Positions 26,590 through 37,321 of a stretch of DNA of 41,587 nucleotides are shown here, in pieces; position 1 is the first letter of the stretch, and each line of letters begins with the position of its first letter. The position numbers were made by a program, and so were the translations under genes. The notes beneath the pieces are model-generated. The model was not told the origin of the DNA, ran no database searches, and saw only the letters and a program-made list of their open reading frames with translations. Origin of the DNA: Pseudomonadota bacterium (GTDB taxonomy: Bacteria; Pseudomonadota; Gammaproteobacteria; Pseudomonadales; Pseudohongiellaceae); assembly GCA_027623555.1 (NCBI GenBank), contig JAQBSZ010000036.1, positions 1-41,587 on the forward strand. Reading direction: 5' to 3'.

Positions 26590-27678
26590 TTGGATTTTTT
26601 GATTGAATACGGAATGTTTCTGGCGAAGTCTGCGACTATCGTGCTGGCAGTCATCTTCATCATCGGTATATTGACCGCAAGTGGGCAGAGACAGAGGAAG
26701 ACTGGAAAGAAAGGCAGTATCAAGGTTACCAGGCTAAATGATCATTTCGATGAAATGCGCGAGACGATGCGGCTATCTGTGCTGGATAAAGAACATTTAA
26801 AACTGGTACATAAAGATGAAAAGAAACAAGAGAAGGCCGAGCAGAAAGAGAAGAAAGAACAGTTAAAGAAAGAAAAGTTAAAGAAAGAAAAGCAGGGTGA
26901 GATTGAGGATTCAGCAGTCAGGAAAAAGCGCGTCTATGTGATAAATTTCAAAGGTAATATTGCTGCCGAAGCCGTAGCATCTCTGCGTGAGGAAATTACC
27001 GCGATTCTTTCGCTAGCCGCACCGCAAGATGAAGTTTTGCTCAGGTTAGAGAGTCCTGGAGGCATGGTGCATGCCTATGGTCTCGCTTCATCTCAGCTGC
27101 TGAGAATAAAGACCGAGAAGATCCCGCTGACGATCTGTGTTGATAAAGTGGCAGCTAGCGGAGGTTATATGATGGCTTGCCTGGCAGATCGCCTGGTTTC
27201 GGCCCCGTTTGCAATCATCGGTTCTATTGGCGTGCTCGTGCAACTGCCAAATTTCCATCGCGTACTAAAGAAGTTCGACGTTGACTACGAAATGATCAGT
27301 GCGGGTGAGTATAAGCGTACTCTGACAACATTTGGCGAGATTACCCAGAAAGGCAGAGACAAAGTTCAGGAAGATGTCGAAACCATTCACAGTATCTTTA
27401 AAACCTGGGTAAAAGATCATCGTCCCAGTATTGAGATCGAAAAAATAGCGACAGGTGAAACCTGGGTGGGCGTGCAAGCCAAGGAGCGCTATATGGTTGA
27501 TGAGTTGAAAACCAGCGACGAATGCATAATTGCAGCCTGTGAAACGGCTGACGTGTTTGAAGTTGAGTACGAGTTTCGAAAATCTCTGCAAGATCGCCTG
27601 GGGAATGTATTTGAAGGTACAGCAGATCGCTTATTCAGCAAATGGTTTGAAAAACCCACCGATGATATCTATCAATAA
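26590..27678 (+). CDS. sohB: Probable inner-membrane serine protease SohB
   Basis: A 362-residue member of peptidase family S49. The start is TTG at 26590 with AGGAG about nine bases upstream. One transmembrane helix (about 5-28) is followed by a highly charged Lys/Glu segment (near residues 75-105), then the S49 protease domain. The nucleophile is Ser190 in AASGGYMMAC and the general base Lys242 in SAGEYKRTLT. The charged segment contains a perfect 15-bp tandem duplication. It is probably a quality-control protease for membrane or periplasmic proteins. Confidence 0.93.
   Translation: MDFLIEYGMFLAKSATIVLAVIFIIGILTASGQRQRKTGKKGSIKVTRLNDHFDEMRETMRLSVLDKEHLKLVHKDEKKQEKAEQKEKKEQLKKEKLKKEKQGEIEDSAVRKKRVYVINFKGNIAAEAVASLREEITAILSLAAPQDEVLLRLESPGGMVHAYGLASSQLLRIKTEKIPLTICVDKVAASGGYMMACLADRLVSAPFAIIGSIGVLVQLPNFHRVLKKFDVDYEMISAGEYKRTLTTFGEITQKGRDKVQEDVETIHSIFKTWVKDHRPSIEIEKIATGETWVGVQAKERYMVDELKTSDECIIAACETADVFEVEYEFRKSLQDRLGNVFEGTADRLFSKWFEKPTDDIYQ
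26861..26890 (+). repeat. Two tandem copies of a 15-bp unit inside sohB
   Basis: AGTTAAAGAAAGAAA occurs at 26861-26875 and again, identical, at 26876-26890, coding LKKEK twice in frame. It lies in the charged linker between membrane anchor and protease domain. Copy number could change by slippage without breaking the frame. Confidence 0.9.
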
Positions 27679-27708
27679 CAGACAGTAACAGATTGGAATA
27701 TCCAGCAG

Positions 27709-28710
27709 ATGGAATCAGATACATTCAAAGCACTGCTAGTAAGTGAGGTTGCGGAAAAAGAATTTGCCGCAGAACTTATCGAGCGGAACATCGCCGATTT
27801 ACCAGAAGGCGATGTGCTGGTCGAGGTGCAGTATTCATCGATCAATTACAAAGACGCCCTGTCAGCAAGTGGTAATAAAGGGGTCACACGCTTATACCCC
27901 CATACTCCAGGAATAGATGCAGCAGGCGTAGTTCGCAGCAGCAGTGATGGAAATTTCCAGGAAGGGGATCAGGTCATAGTCACTGGTTTCGATCTCGGCA
28001 TGAATACTGCCGGTGGGTTTGGTCAGTACATTCGGGTTCCAGCTAACTGGGTCGTAGCCTGCCCCGATGGCATGGAAAGGCGCGAAGCGATGATCTTGGG
28101 TACCGCTGGGTTTACCGCGGCTTTGTGTATCGAGAAACTCATAGCAAACGGGCTAGATCCTGATGCGGGGGATGTACTGGTAACCGGGGCTACCGGTGGG
28201 GTTGGTATCATTGCCGTTATGTTGTTGAGTAAGCTGGGCTACCGGGTTGTTGCAAGCACTGGCAAAGCAGCCTCTCATGAATTGTTGAAGGCATTGGGGG
28301 CCAGTGAAGTGATTGGCCGAGCGGAACTTGGTGAGGTCAATTCACGTCCTTTGCTCAAAGAGCGCTGGGCTGGTGCGGTGGATGTAGTTGGGGGCGATAC
28401 CCTGTTCAACGTCATCAAGGCCTTGAAGTATCAAGCCAGTGTAGCCGCCTGTGGCCTGGTTCAGTCACCCGTGTTTCAAGCCTCGGTACTTCCCTTTATT
28501 CTCCGCGGTGTGAACTTGCTGGGCGTGGATTCGGTCCAGTTACCACTGACGCGTAAACAAGCCGTCTGGAAAAAATTGGCGCAGGAGTGGAAGTTGACCG
28601 GATTGGACGAAATCTGTAGCGAGATTGGGTTCGAGCAACTGCAGGAGAGCCTCGCAGTTGTGCTGAGGGGCGAGGCGACTGGTCGCTACTTGCTTAATCT
28701 GCAACGCTAG
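27709..28710 (+). CDS. acuI: Acrylyl-CoA reductase / YhdH-type quinone oxidoreductase
   Basis: A 333-residue zinc-free medium-chain dehydrogenase. The N-terminal part (YSSINYKDALSASG, HTPGIDAAGVV) and the NADPH-binding loop VTGATGGVGIIAVMLLSKLGY match the YhdH/AcuI family, which reduces acrylyl-CoA to propionyl-CoA. In marine bacteria this removes toxic acrylate made from dimethylsulfoniopropionate, but no DMSP gene is near, so the physiological substrate is open. It follows sohB by 30 bases. Its stop shares CTAG with the stop of the convergent antiporter gene. Confidence 0.88.
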   Translation: MESDTFKALLVSEVAEKEFAAELIERNIADLPEGDVLVEVQYSSINYKDALSASGNKGVTRLYPHTPGIDAAGVVRSSSDGNFQEGDQVIVTGFDLGMNTAGGFGQYIRVPANWVVACPDGMERREAMILGTAGFTAALCIEKLIANGLDPDAGDVLVTGATGGVGIIAVMLLSKLGYRVVASTGKAASHELLKALGASEVIGRAELGEVNSRPLLKERWAGAVDVVGGDTLFNVIKALKYQASVAACGLVQSPVFQASVLPFILRGVNLLGVDSVQLPLTRKQAVWKKLAQEWKLTGLDEICSEIGFEQLQESLAVVLRGEATGRYLLNLQR

Positions 28711-29882
28711 TCTCTGCGCAGCCTGGCGGAAATAGCGATCGGTGTAGGGCAGAACAACACCACAACGTAAGAAGAAATCAAAAACGTGACAATTGCCGCA
28801 CCTTGTATCACCAGCGAAGCGGCTTCGCCGATCATGCCGGATTGGGTGGCTACGAAGGCAATCAGCAATGAGAACTCACTGATCTGCCCCAACCGCAGCC
28901 CTGCGTCCCATGCAAGGCGATTCCGTTCACTAAATCGCCGTAACAGGTAGTGAAATATTACCGGCTTCACTGTCAATGCCAGTCCCGCCAATAGCAGCGC
29001 AGGCGCTGCAATCTGTGTTAATAACCCGATGTTGAATTGAGCGCCGAGCGAAAAGAAAAACAAAATAAGAAAGAAATCTCTGAGCGGTTTCAAACTGTAG
29101 GCAATGTAGAGCGCAATTGGACTGGTTGCCAATGATACGCCCGCTACAAAAGCCCCTATTTCAGCCGACAAGCCCATTTCTGAAGCGAGTGCCGACAAGC
29201 CCAGACACCAGCCAATTGCTAACAGGAAGATGTATTCCTTGAAATGGTCGAATCTGCCTATCAAACGAATGAGCACATAACGAGTCGTTGCGTAGGCAAT
29301 CAGCAGTAGTAGTGGGAATGCCAACAACACGCGCAGAGCGCTGGCCTGTTCGATGTTTCCGGAATCAAGAAACACCAGGATAAAGATGGCGATGAAGTCC
29401 TGCAGCAGCAGAATCCCGACCATGAGTTCACCCATGTGCTGCTGATGCAGCACCGTAGTCGGTAACAATTTAATGCCGATAATCGTACTGGAAAATATCA
29501 TGCTGAAGCCAATTACCAGGCTCTCGGTCTGGGAAAAGGCAAACAGCAGGCCCGTGCTATAACCGAGGACGACGAACACCAGTGAACTGGCTAGAGTAAC
29601 CTGGAAGGTCTTCTTGAGCGTGGTAAACAGTTTGCTAGGCTGCATGTCCAGACCCAGGAGAAACAACAGGAAGATGATGCCGAATTCGGCTATGTCTGTC
29701 AGCAGTGTTGGGTCAGAAATATAACGAAGGCCGTACGGTCCAAGGACGACACCGATGAGGATGTAGGCGACCAGTAGTGGTTGACGCAGAAAAAGCGCCA
29801 GAGTGGAAAGCAGTGCAGCTCCACTGAAGATAAGAAAGAATGAAAAGAGTAAGGAATCAGTCTCCATCGTCAGCGATGCCAA
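28707..29882 (-). CDS. Kef/CPA2-type cation:proton antiporter, membrane domain only
   Basis: A 391-residue inner-membrane protein with about 12-13 helices. GFSMIFSSTIIGIKLLP and LLLQDFIAIFILVFLD carry the features of the CPA2 core, and EIGAFVAGVSLA is typical of Kef proteins. It ends soon after the last helix, so the cytosolic TrkA-N (nucleotide-binding) domain of KefB/KefC is absent, as in several Kef-like proteins. The ion (K+ or Na+) is not determined. The start may be the ATG at 29882 or the second one five codons later. It reads away from the sulfite reductase operon by 27 bases and could be its last gene. Confidence 0.87.
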   Translation of the reverse strand: MASLTMETDSLLFSFFLIFSGAALLSTLALFLRQPLLVAYILIGVVLGPYGLRYISDPTLLTDIAEFGIIFLLFLLGLDMQPSKLFTTLKKTFQVTLASSLVFVVLGYSTGLLFAFSQTESLVIGFSMIFSSTIIGIKLLPTTVLHQQHMGELMVGILLLQDFIAIFILVFLDSGNIEQASALRVLLAFPLLLLIAYATTRYVLIRLIGRFDHFKEYIFLLAIGWCLGLSALASEMGLSAEIGAFVAGVSLATSPIALYIAYSLKPLRDFFLILFFFSLGAQFNIGLLTQIAAPALLLAGLALTVKPVIFHYLLRRFSERNRLAWDAGLRLGQISEFSLLIAFVATQSGMIGEAASLVIQGAAIVTFLISSYVVVLFCPTPIAISARLRRD

Positions 29883-29909
29883 TCATTGAGGATGAAAGCA
29901 ATATAACCC

Positions 29910-30410
29910 TTAGCGTCGTTTGAACAAGGGCAGGGGCTCAGCAATAGAGGACTGATACCCGGTAGAAAAATCAGTGAATGCCTGCAGACACAATTCCACA
30001 TCCTGATCGTGTCTCAGCGCAAACGCGTTAAATCCACAACGCGACATATAAAAGAGTTGATCCCTCAATACGTCGCCAATTGCTCGAATCTCTCCGGAGT
30101 AATGAAGATTCTCTCTGAGTTCGCGTGCATTGGTGTAAGAGCGGCCATCCGAGAACACTGGGAAATTAAGCGCGATCAGTGGAAAAGTCTGCAGCGCATC
30201 GCCAAGTTCACTGACGTTTTCATGGCTATCCAGCCAGATTGCAATCTCGCCCTGATAATCTGATAACTCTTGCCCATAGTCCTTCCAGAACTTGAGCGGC
30301 ACGATAAAGCGTTTATTGGGTACTGCTCGCAGCACTTCGGGTCCGGTTGCTTCCTTTAATACGGTCCAGCGATCGTGTTCCAGGGATCCGTTCTTAATCA
30401 GCGTTGGCAT
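29910..30410 (-). CDS. DUF934 family protein, sulfite reductase partner
   Basis: A 166-residue soluble protein of family DUF934. The core reads FPVFSDGRSYTNARELRENLHYSGEIRAIGDVLRDQ with RCGFNAFALR near the end, the conserved pattern of the family. Its start overlaps the 3' end of the sulfite reductase gene by 17 bases, and the two genes are nearly always adjacent in pseudomonads. It is therefore thought to serve assimilatory sulfite reduction, but the biochemical role is not known to me. Confidence 0.88.
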   Translation of the reverse strand: MPTLIKNGSLEHDRWTVLKEATGPEVLRAVPNKRFIVPLKFWKDYGQELSDYQGEIAIWLDSHENVSELGDALQTFPLIALNFPVFSDGRSYTNARELRENLHYSGEIRAIGDVLRDQLFYMSRCGFNAFALRHDQDVELCLQAFTDFSTGYQSSIAEPLPLFKRR

Positions 30411-32052
30411 AGATCTTTTCTTTGAATGGCTCCATGCCGATGCGTTGAAAAGTGGCTAGAAAACTCTCGTTGTCGATGCGATTAGTTTTGTACACGCCGA
30501 CAAGTGTCTTGATAACAGCAGGGATTTCATCCTGGGCGAAGGCTGGTCCCAATATTTTGCCCAGGCTGGCTTCATTCCTGGAAGAGCCACCGAGGGAGAT
30601 CTGGTAGAACTCAGCACCTTTCTTGTCGACTCCCAGAATGCCAATATTGCCGACGTGGTGATGTCCACAGGCATTCATGCAACCCGAGATGTTGATGTTA
30701 AGCTCGCCGATCTCGGTCAGTTCATCGAAGTTATCGAACGCACGTTGAATAGATTCGGCAATGGGGATGGACTTGGCGTTAGCCAGCGCACAAAAATCAC
30801 CACCAGGGCAACAGATCATGTCAGTAAGTAAACCCAGATTCTTGCTGGCCAGGGAATGACGCTTCAGCTGCTGCCACAAATCAAACAATTTCTCCTGTTC
30901 GACATCGGCAAAGACGACATTCTGACGATGACTGATCCGCACCTCGCCGAAGCTGTACTCGTCCGCCAGATCTGCCAGGTAATCCAGTTGCGTGTCAGTG
31001 ACATCTCCTGGCGCTACGCCGGTTTCCTTGAAAGCGACGCTCACGATCGCGTAGCCTGTTTGCTTATGGGGATGTACATTTCGAGAGTGCCAACTCTGAA
31101 ATAGGGCGTCCTGTTTCAGCTGCTGCGATAGTTGTTCAGGGTTGTCACTTCTTTCAAGATAAGCCGGATCGGTAAAGAACGACTTGCAGCGTTGAATTTC
31201 ATCTTCAGTAAGGGTTTGCGCACCATCTTTGATTTTCTGCCACTCGGCCATCACCTTGGCCTTGAAGGCATCGACGCCGGTCTCTTTTACCAGGATCTTG
31301 ATGCGTGCTTTGTACTTATTGTCCCGGCGCCCCTCGCGATTATAGACCCTTAGAATTGCTTCCAGGGCCGTCAATAAATGCTGTTTTTCAACAAACTCGA
31401 ATACTTCCTGACCGATGACTGGAGTTCTGCCCAGCCCACCTCCAGCAAGGATACGAAAACCAGTTACCTTATCTGGGCCCTTTATCAGATACACGCCTAT
31501 GTCGTGCACCTGGGTAGCCGCCTGATCGATGGCGGTACCACAAACAGCGATCTTGAATTTCCTTGGCAGGTAGGCGAACTCTGGATGAAACGTTGACCAC
31601 TGCCGGATAATTTCGCAATACGGACGGCTGTCTTCGAGTTCATCGACGGCGGCACCCGCAAACTGATCTGTGGTTGTGTTGCGGATGCAGTTGCCACTGG
31701 TCTGAATGGCATGCATTTCAACTTCTGCCAGATGCGCGAGAAGATCCGGGACATCTTCCAGCGCCGGCCAGTTAAATTGAATATTCTGCCTGGTAGTGAA
31801 GTGACCGTAGCCCTTGTCATAGTGACGAGCAATGAATGCCAACTTGCGCAACTGTCTTGATGACAGCAGCCCGTAAGGCACGGCGATTCTTAACATCGGT
31901 GCCAATCTCTGTATATAGAGCCCGTTCTGCAATCGCAGCGGCAGAAACTCAGAGTCGCTTAGCTTGTTATCCAGATAGCGGTCGGTCTGGTCGCGAAACT
32001 GCGCGACTCGCTCGGCCAGCATTTGATGGTCATATTGGTCGTACTGATACAT
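30394..32052 (-). CDS. cysI: Assimilatory nitrite/sulfite reductase hemoprotein
   Basis: A 552-residue enzyme that reduces sulfite to sulfide for cysteine synthesis. Two ferredoxin-like repeats are visible (FTTRQNIQFNWP and VRISHRQNVVF regions). The siroheme-4Fe4S cysteines are in ICCPGGDFCALAN and ISGCMNACGHHHVGN. TSGNCIRNTTTD is part of the siroheme pocket. The adjacent DUF934 gene and metH argue for sulfite rather than nitrite as substrate. The electron donor cannot be told; no CysJ flavoprotein gene is in the window. Confidence 0.9.
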   Translation of the reverse strand: MYQYDQYDHQMLAERVAQFRDQTDRYLDNKLSDSEFLPLRLQNGLYIQRLAPMLRIAVPYGLLSSRQLRKLAFIARHYDKGYGHFTTRQNIQFNWPALEDVPDLLAHLAEVEMHAIQTSGNCIRNTTTDQFAGAAVDELEDSRPYCEIIRQWSTFHPEFAYLPRKFKIAVCGTAIDQAATQVHDIGVYLIKGPDKVTGFRILAGGGLGRTPVIGQEVFEFVEKQHLLTALEAILRVYNREGRRDNKYKARIKILVKETGVDAFKAKVMAEWQKIKDGAQTLTEDEIQRCKSFFTDPAYLERSDNPEQLSQQLKQDALFQSWHSRNVHPHKQTGYAIVSVAFKETGVAPGDVTDTQLDYLADLADEYSFGEVRISHRQNVVFADVEQEKLFDLWQQLKRHSLASKNLGLLTDMICCPGGDFCALANAKSIPIAESIQRAFDNFDELTEIGELNINISGCMNACGHHHVGNIGILGVDKKGAEFYQISLGGSSRNEASLGKILGPAFAQDEIPAVIKTLVGVYKTNRIDNESFLATFQRIGMEPFKEKIYANAD

Positions 32053-32126
32053 TTGTGCATGTCCGCAAGCGGGGGGCCTATTGTATTAGAAGAGCCCAGA
32101 AAATTCACTGCCTATGCTTATGTCAC

Positions 32127-35100
32127 TCAAAGATTGGCCGCTAACAGCTTGCTAACCTCCTGGCTCTCAACGCCTTTACGTTTAGCCAGGTCTTCGACTT
32201 GCTCTGCGGTAATTTTACCGACTGAGAAATAACGTGCCTCGGGATGGCCGAAGTAGTATCCGCTTACTGTGGCAGCCGGAGTCATCGCGAAACTCTCAGT
32301 GAGTTCGACTCCTATCTGAGCGCTGGCATCCAGCAGCTCAAAAAGAACAGTTTTCTCAGAATGATCCGGGCAGGCCGGATAGCCAGGTGCGGGTCGGATT
32401 CCCTGGTATTTCTCCTGGATCAACTCATCCGTGCTTAACGATTCATCGGATTGGTAAGCCCAGAATTCCTTACGCACTCTTTCATGCATATGCTCAGCGA
32501 AAGCCTCGGCAAGTCTGTCGGCGAGCGCCTTGACCAGCAGTGCATTGTAGTCATCATGCTCGGCTACATATTTTGCAGCGAGCTCTTCAACGCCAATTCC
32601 AGCGGTGACTACAAAGCCACCAATGTAGTCTTCATGGGGTGATTCCTCAGGCGCAATGAAGTCGGCCAGACAGAGATTGGCCAACCCGGAGTCTTTCTCG
32701 ACCTGTTGTCGAAGAAAATGCATCGTCGCCAGTGGGCTGGCACTGCCGTTTGCCTGAAACAGTTGCACATCATTATCGCCCTGGCGTTTTGCCGGCCAGA
32801 ATCCGATCACCGCTTTCGCTTTAAGCAAATTCTGGCCAATGATCTTGTCGAGCATTGCCTGGGCATCTTCAAACAGTTCGGTCGCGACCTTTCCAACCTT
32901 TGCATCACTGAGTATCGCCGGATATTTTCCCGCCAGCGACCAGGTAATAAAAAACGGGGTCCAGTCAATATAGGGGACCAGGTCCGCTAGTGGATAGTCC
33001 TGAAAAATGCGATTTCCTGCGAAACTCGGTTTAACAGGGCTAAAAGTATCCCAATCACCATTGAGTTTATTCTCATTCGCCTGTGCAAAACTCTTCAAGA
33101 CACGCCTTTTGGCACGCTTGGATATGCGGTCTCTTATTAGCTCGTATTCCTCACGAATGGACTGGCAGTAGCCTGGCTTGTTGTCGGCATTCAGCAGCGT
33201 ACTGACGACAGAAACACTGCGCGACGCATCGGGCACATAGACTGTGCCATCGTTCTGATAGTTCTGTTCAATCTTTACTGCAGTGTGCGCCTTTGAGGTT
33301 GTGGCGCCACCGATCAACAGGGGTATATTGAATTCCAGGCGTTGCATCTCACTGGCGACATGGACCATTTCATCAAGCGAAGGGGTAATCAGGCCGCTAA
33401 GACCGATAATATCGACTGACTCATCTTTTGCTACCTGAAGAATTTTTGCGCAGGAAACCATGACCCCCAGGTCAATGACATCGTAGTTGTTGCAGCCGAG
33501 CACGACACCGACAATGTTCTTGCCAATGTCATGAACATCGCCCTTTACCGTTGCGAGTAAGATCTTGCCCTTGCCGCGAATTTCAACCGAGCCTTTCTCG
33601 TCCTCAATAAAGGGAAGCAAATAGGCAACGGCCTGTTTCATTACACGCGCGCTTTTGACAACCTGAGGCAGAAACATCTTGCCGCTCCCGAACAGGTCAC
33701 CGACCTCATCCATACCGCGCATCAGTGGTCCTTCGATCACCGAGATCGGTTTGTCTGCCTGCTGACGGGCGCTTTCTGTATCTTCTTCGATAAACTTGGT
33801 AATTCCTTTTACGAGGGCGTAGCTGAGCCGATCCTCGACACTCTTTTCGCGCCAGGACAGGTCTTCGGTTTGTTCTTTGCTGGACGTGCCACTGACCGAC
33901 TGGGCAATCGCCATTAAGTTTTCGGTGGCTTCCGGGTCGGTATTCAATACAATAGCCTCTACTGCGGCCTTCAACTCAGGCGGAATATCGTCGTAGACTG
34001 CCAGTTGTCCGGCATTGACAATGCCCATGTCCAGACCGGCCTTGATGGCGTGGTAGAGAAATACCGAATGAATCGCCTCCCTCACCGTGTCATTGCCTCG
34101 AAACGAAAACGACACGTTACTGATACCACCGGAAATCAGAGCGCCAGGTAGATTCTTTTTGATAAATTTGCAGCTCTCAATATAGTCCACAGCATAGTTG
34201 TTATGCTCTTCGATGCCGGTAGCTATTGCGAATACATTGGGGTCGAAAATAATATCACTCGGTGGAAAATCGAGCCTGTTAACCAGGGCCTCATAGCTGC
34301 GTTTGCAGATGGTCTGCTTGCGCTCGAGCGTGTCCGCCTGCCCCTGTTCATCAAAAGCCATGATAATGACTGCGGCGCCGTATTTAAGGCACAACGCTGC
34401 CTTGGCAAGAAATTCCTCTTCACCTTCCTTTAGGCTGATCGAGTTAACGATGCATTTACCCTGACAGCATTTCAGGCCTGTTTCGATGATTTCCCATTTT
34501 GATGAATCGATCATCAAAGGGACTTTGCTGATTTCAGGTTCCGATGCTATAAGCTTGAGGAATTTCTCCATCGCCGCTTCTGAATCGAGCATACCTTCGT
34601 CCATGTTGATGTCGATAATCTGGGCGCCGGCCGCTACTTGTTCACGGGCGACTTCCAGCGCCTCGTCAAAGTTCTCTTCACGAATGAGGCGAGCGAATCT
34701 AGCCGAGCCCGTGACATTGGTTCTCTCGCCCACATTAACAAAGAGAGAATTGCTATCGATGTAAAACGCTTCAAGTCCGCTTAGCCGACAGGCAGGTGCA
34801 ATGACAGGTAGCTTCCTGGGCGCACAGTTTCTGACTCGATCAGCGATCGCTTTTATGTGGGCTGGTGTGGTTCCACAACAGCCGCCAACGATATTAATAA
34901 ATCCCTGGTCGGCAAACTCACCGACAATCCCTGCCATTTCTTCCGGAGTCTGGTCATACTCGCCAAATTCATTTGGCAAGCCGGCATTCGGATGCGTGGA
35001 GACATACTCCGGCACGAGGGATGCACACTCTTCGATGTGAGGCCTGAGTTGCTCCGCACCTAGCGCGCAGTTGAAGCCAATAGCGAGTGGCCTGGCATGC

Positions 35101-35816
35101 GCCACGGATGCACAAAATGCGGCAACGGTCTGTCCCGACAGCGTTCTTCCGCTCGCGTCAGTGATCGTGCCTGAGATAATTAACGGCAAAGTTATCTGCT
35201 TCTCTTCGAAGGTGCGCTGCACTGCGAAGATTGCAGCCTTGGCATTGAGCGTATCGAATGCAGTCTCAATCATGATGATGTCTACACCACCATCGATCAA
35301 TGCACTGGTTGAGACAGAGTAGTCTGCAACGAGCTCATCGAAACTGGTGTTTCGAAAACCCGGATCATTTACATCCGGCGAAAGCGATGCAGTCTTGCTG
35401 GTTGGTCCGAGCACACCGGCGACAAACCTCGGTTGTTCAGGTGTCTGGGCGGAAATTTCATCGCAGACCTGGCGAGCCAATCGCGCCGCCTCGAGATTTA
35501 GCTCGTAAGTAATATCCTGCAGCTGATAATCGGATTGCGAGCTGCGAGTTGAGTTAAAAGTGTTCGTCTCGACGATATCGGCACCGGCCTGGTAATAGGC
35601 ACGATGGATGTCCTTGATAATTGCGGGTTGGGTCAGGCAGAGCAGGTCATTGTTGCCAGCCAGATCATGGGGGTGCTCGAGGAACCGCTCACCACGAAAC
35701 TCGGCATCATTGAGCTTCCTTGCCTGAATCATGGTCCCCATAGCACCATCCAGCACCAGAATTCGCTGCTGAAGTATTTCGTGGAGAGCTTGTAGGGATT
35801 GCCGGTTTTTCATCAT
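32127..35816 (-). CDS. metH: Cobalamin-dependent methionine synthase
   Basis: A 1229-residue, four-module enzyme (E. coli 1227) that methylates homocysteine from methyltetrahydrofolate. The homocysteine domain (1-330) has the zinc cysteines in GFNCALGA and [11 protein letters not shown]. The folate domain (about 355-620) has [14 protein letters not shown]. The B12 module (about 655-900) has the cobalt-ligating His near 760 in [11 protein letters not shown]. The C-terminal reactivation domain contains [15 protein letters not shown]. All modules are intact. The 175 bases before it, shared with divergent nfuA, are too short for a cobalamin riboswitch and show none. Confidence 0.98.
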   Translation of the reverse strand: MMKNRQSLQALHEILQQRILVLDGAMGTMIQARKLNDAEFRGERFLEHPHDLAGNNDLLCLTQPAIIKDIHRAYYQAGADIVETNTFNSTRSSQSDYQLQDITYELNLEAARLARQVCDEISAQTPEQPRFVAGVLGPTSKTASLSPDVNDPGFRNTSFDELVADYSVSTSALIDGGVDIIMIETAFDTLNAKAAIFAVQRTFEEKQITLPLIISGTITDASGRTLSGQTVAAFCASVAHARPLAIGFNCALGAEQLRPHIEECASLVPEYVSTHPNAGLPNEFGEYDQTPEEMAGIVGEFADQGFINIVGGCCGTTPAHIKAIADRVRNCAPRKLPVIAPACRLSGLEAFYIDSNSLFVNVGERTNVTGSARFARLIREENFDEALEVAREQVAAGAQIIDINMDEGMLDSEAAMEKFLKLIASEPEISKVPLMIDSSKWEIIETGLKCCQGKCIVNSISLKEGEEEFLAKAALCLKYGAAVIIMAFDEQGQADTLERKQTICKRSYEALVNRLDFPPSDIIFDPNVFAIATGIEEHNNYAVDYIESCKFIKKNLPGALISGGISNVSFSFRGNDTVREAIHSVFLYHAIKAGLDMGIVNAGQLAVYDDIPPELKAAVEAIVLNTDPEATENLMAIAQSVSGTSSKEQTEDLSWREKSVEDRLSYALVKGITKFIEEDTESARQQADKPISVIEGPLMRGMDEVGDLFGSGKMFLPQVVKSARVMKQAVAYLLPFIEDEKGSVEIRGKGKILLATVKGDVHDIGKNIVGVVLGCNNYDVIDLGVMVSCAKILQVAKDESVDIIGLSGLITPSLDEMVHVASEMQRLEFNIPLLIGGATTSKAHTAVKIEQNYQNDGTVYVPDASRSVSVVSTLLNADNKPGYCQSIREEYELIRDRISKRAKRRVLKSFAQANENKLNGDWDTFSPVKPSFAGNRIFQDYPLADLVPYIDWTPFFITWSLAGKYPAILSDAKVGKVATELFEDAQAMLDKIIGQNLLKAKAVIGFWPAKRQGDNDVQLFQANGSASPLATMHFLRQQVEKDSGLANLCLADFIAPEESPHEDYIGGFVVTAGIGVEELAAKYVAEHDDYNALLVKALADRLAEAFAEHMHERVRKEFWAYQSDESLSTDELIQEKYQGIRPAPGYPACPDHSEKTVLFELLDASAQIGVELTESFAMTPAATVSGYYFGHPEARYFSVGKITAEQVEDLAKRKGVESQEVSKLLAANL

Positions 35817-35991
35817 ACTGCCTGTTTGCTGGCGCCTTAAAAAGCGCGCAATTCTACCAAATACGGGCTTTCAGGCCATAGTCGAAATAACTGAGTAAAG
35901 CACTCGGGTATTCTATTTTTCTGGCCAGTAATGTATCATCGGTTGCCTGGAGCCTTAAACCTGAACCCATTAACTACGACGAGCGTTTCCT

Positions 35992-36573
35992 ATGGTCACT
36001 ATCACTGAATCCGCACAGGAATACCTGACTGAGCTATTGCTTAAGCAAAATTGTGAAGGTATAGCCGTGCGAATCTTCATTCTGGATGCAGGAACGCCAA
36101 AAGCCGAAACCTGCATATCATTTTGTCGGCCGGGAGAAGAAAAAGGGGACGACGAGGTGAAGCAATATGAGTGCTTCAAGTCCTTCATCGACCAGAATAG
36201 TATACCTTTTCTCGAGGACGCGGTAGTAGATTTCTCTAAAGACTCCATGGGTGGTCAGCTTACGATCAAGGCACCAAATTCGAGGCTTCCCAAAATTTCC
36301 GAAGATAGCACCATCGAAGATCGCGTGAATTATATTCTCTTTAACGAAGTAAACCCCGGACTGGCGTCGCACGGCGGTCATGTCACACTGGAAGAAATCT
36401 TTGACGAGAACATTGCCGTCTTACGCTTCGGTGGAGGATGTCAGGGGTGTGGAATGGTCGACGTGACTCTTAAGGATGGGGTAGAGAAAACTCTGCTTTC
36501 CCAGGTTCCGCAGTTAAAAGAAGTCAGAGACGTCACAGACCATTCCAACAGGGAGAATGCCTACTACCAGTAA
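35992..36573 (+). CDS. nfuA: Fe-S biogenesis protein NfuA
   Basis: A 193-residue carrier that delivers 4Fe-4S clusters to apo-enzymes, especially under oxidative stress or iron limitation. The N-terminal domain is a degenerate A-type carrier (about 1-100), and the C-terminal Nfu domain has the cluster-binding Cys150 and Cys153 in [15 protein letters not shown]. Length and sequence match E. coli NfuA (191). It is divergent from metH and converges with the dUTPase gene, 9 bases apart. Confidence 0.96.
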   Translation: MVTITESAQEYLTELLLKQNCEGIAVRIFILDAGTPKAETCISFCRPGEEKGDDEVKQYECFKSFIDQNSIPFLEDAVVDFSKDSMGGQLTIKAPNSRLPKISEDSTIEDRVNYILFNEVNPGLASHGGHVTLEEIFDENIAVLRFGGGCQGCGMVDVTLKDGVEKTLLSQVPQLKEVRDVTDHSNRENAYYQ

Positions 36574-36582
36574 TCAGCTTCG

Positions 36583-37242
36583 TTATGCCGGGTAGGCTGC
36601 CGCCAGCGCTGCATAGACTTCATCTTTAAAACCAGGCTGTGCAGGATCCAGGATGGTGATGATTTCCACCAGATATTCATTGTCTTCCCGGCCTCCCCAG
36701 ATCTTCTGGTAAGTTCCTTCCTTATACCCATTGTCCTGGCGAAACATGTTCAGTACGTTCTTTCCGACATACTGACAGAACAGTCCAGTCCAGCTCAGTT
36801 CGCAGTCCTGCATGATTGCGGCGAACACAGCTATTTCGATACGCCTGGCCACTGAAAGAGCGATCAGCAGCTCAAGTTTGCTGACGAGATCGAGTTCCTC
36901 CAGCGTGTAGGTTTTCCCGTCGAATTCAATTTGTAACCGCGATTCAGTCCCCTGGACGTCGACCATAAGTCGATCGAGTGAAGTATCAGCATGGGGACCG
37001 TGCCGTAGCAGTATCTCGGAGAGAATGAAATGCCAGATATCGATGAGTTCCATCTGTAATTGTGCGAGATCCTTGTCCTGTTTCTTCCACCACTTCCAGC
37101 CGTGATGCTCTATGGCTTCTGCGCCTTCTATGGCGACCGCCCGTAAATAGGGGTAGCGCGCGGCCTTCCACTCCGGGTCTACTTTTGCATTCATGCTTGC
37201 TTGTAAGGTAAGCATGGTGGCAGCCTGATCTCTTGACAGCAT
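36583..37242 (-). CDS. Dimeric (all-alpha) dUTP diphosphatase
   Basis: A 219-residue, all-helical NTP-pyrophosphatase related to the dimeric dUTPases of kinetoplastids and phages, which split dUTP and dUDP to dUMP. The magnesium-binding acids lie in AIEGAEAIEHHGWKWWKK and LQMELIDIWHFILSE (ExxE and ExxD patterns), and GYKEGTYQKIWGGREDNEYL near the C-terminus is the other conserved part. It is unrelated to the common trimeric Dut. Whether the genome also has dut cannot be seen. Confidence 0.85.
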   Translation of the reverse strand: MLSRDQAATMLTLQASMNAKVDPEWKAARYPYLRAVAIEGAEAIEHHGWKWWKKQDKDLAQLQMELIDIWHFILSEILLRHGPHADTSLDRLMVDVQGTESRLQIEFDGKTYTLEELDLVSKLELLIALSVARRIEIAVFAAIMQDCELSWTGLFCQYVGKNVLNMFRQDNGYKEGTYQKIWGGREDNEYLVEIITILDPAQPGFKDEVYAALAAAYPA

Positions 37243-37321
37243 GGGCTCGGTGCTAAGTTAATTTGGGTGACTATGAAAATGAAGATAGCTGGAGGAGGTT
37301 GGATCGAATGCGTTGATCTGG

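Noticed and set aside
35817..35991. Possible cobalamin riboswitch upstream of metH
   Set aside because: The 175-bp region is too short and shows no B12-box-like sequence.
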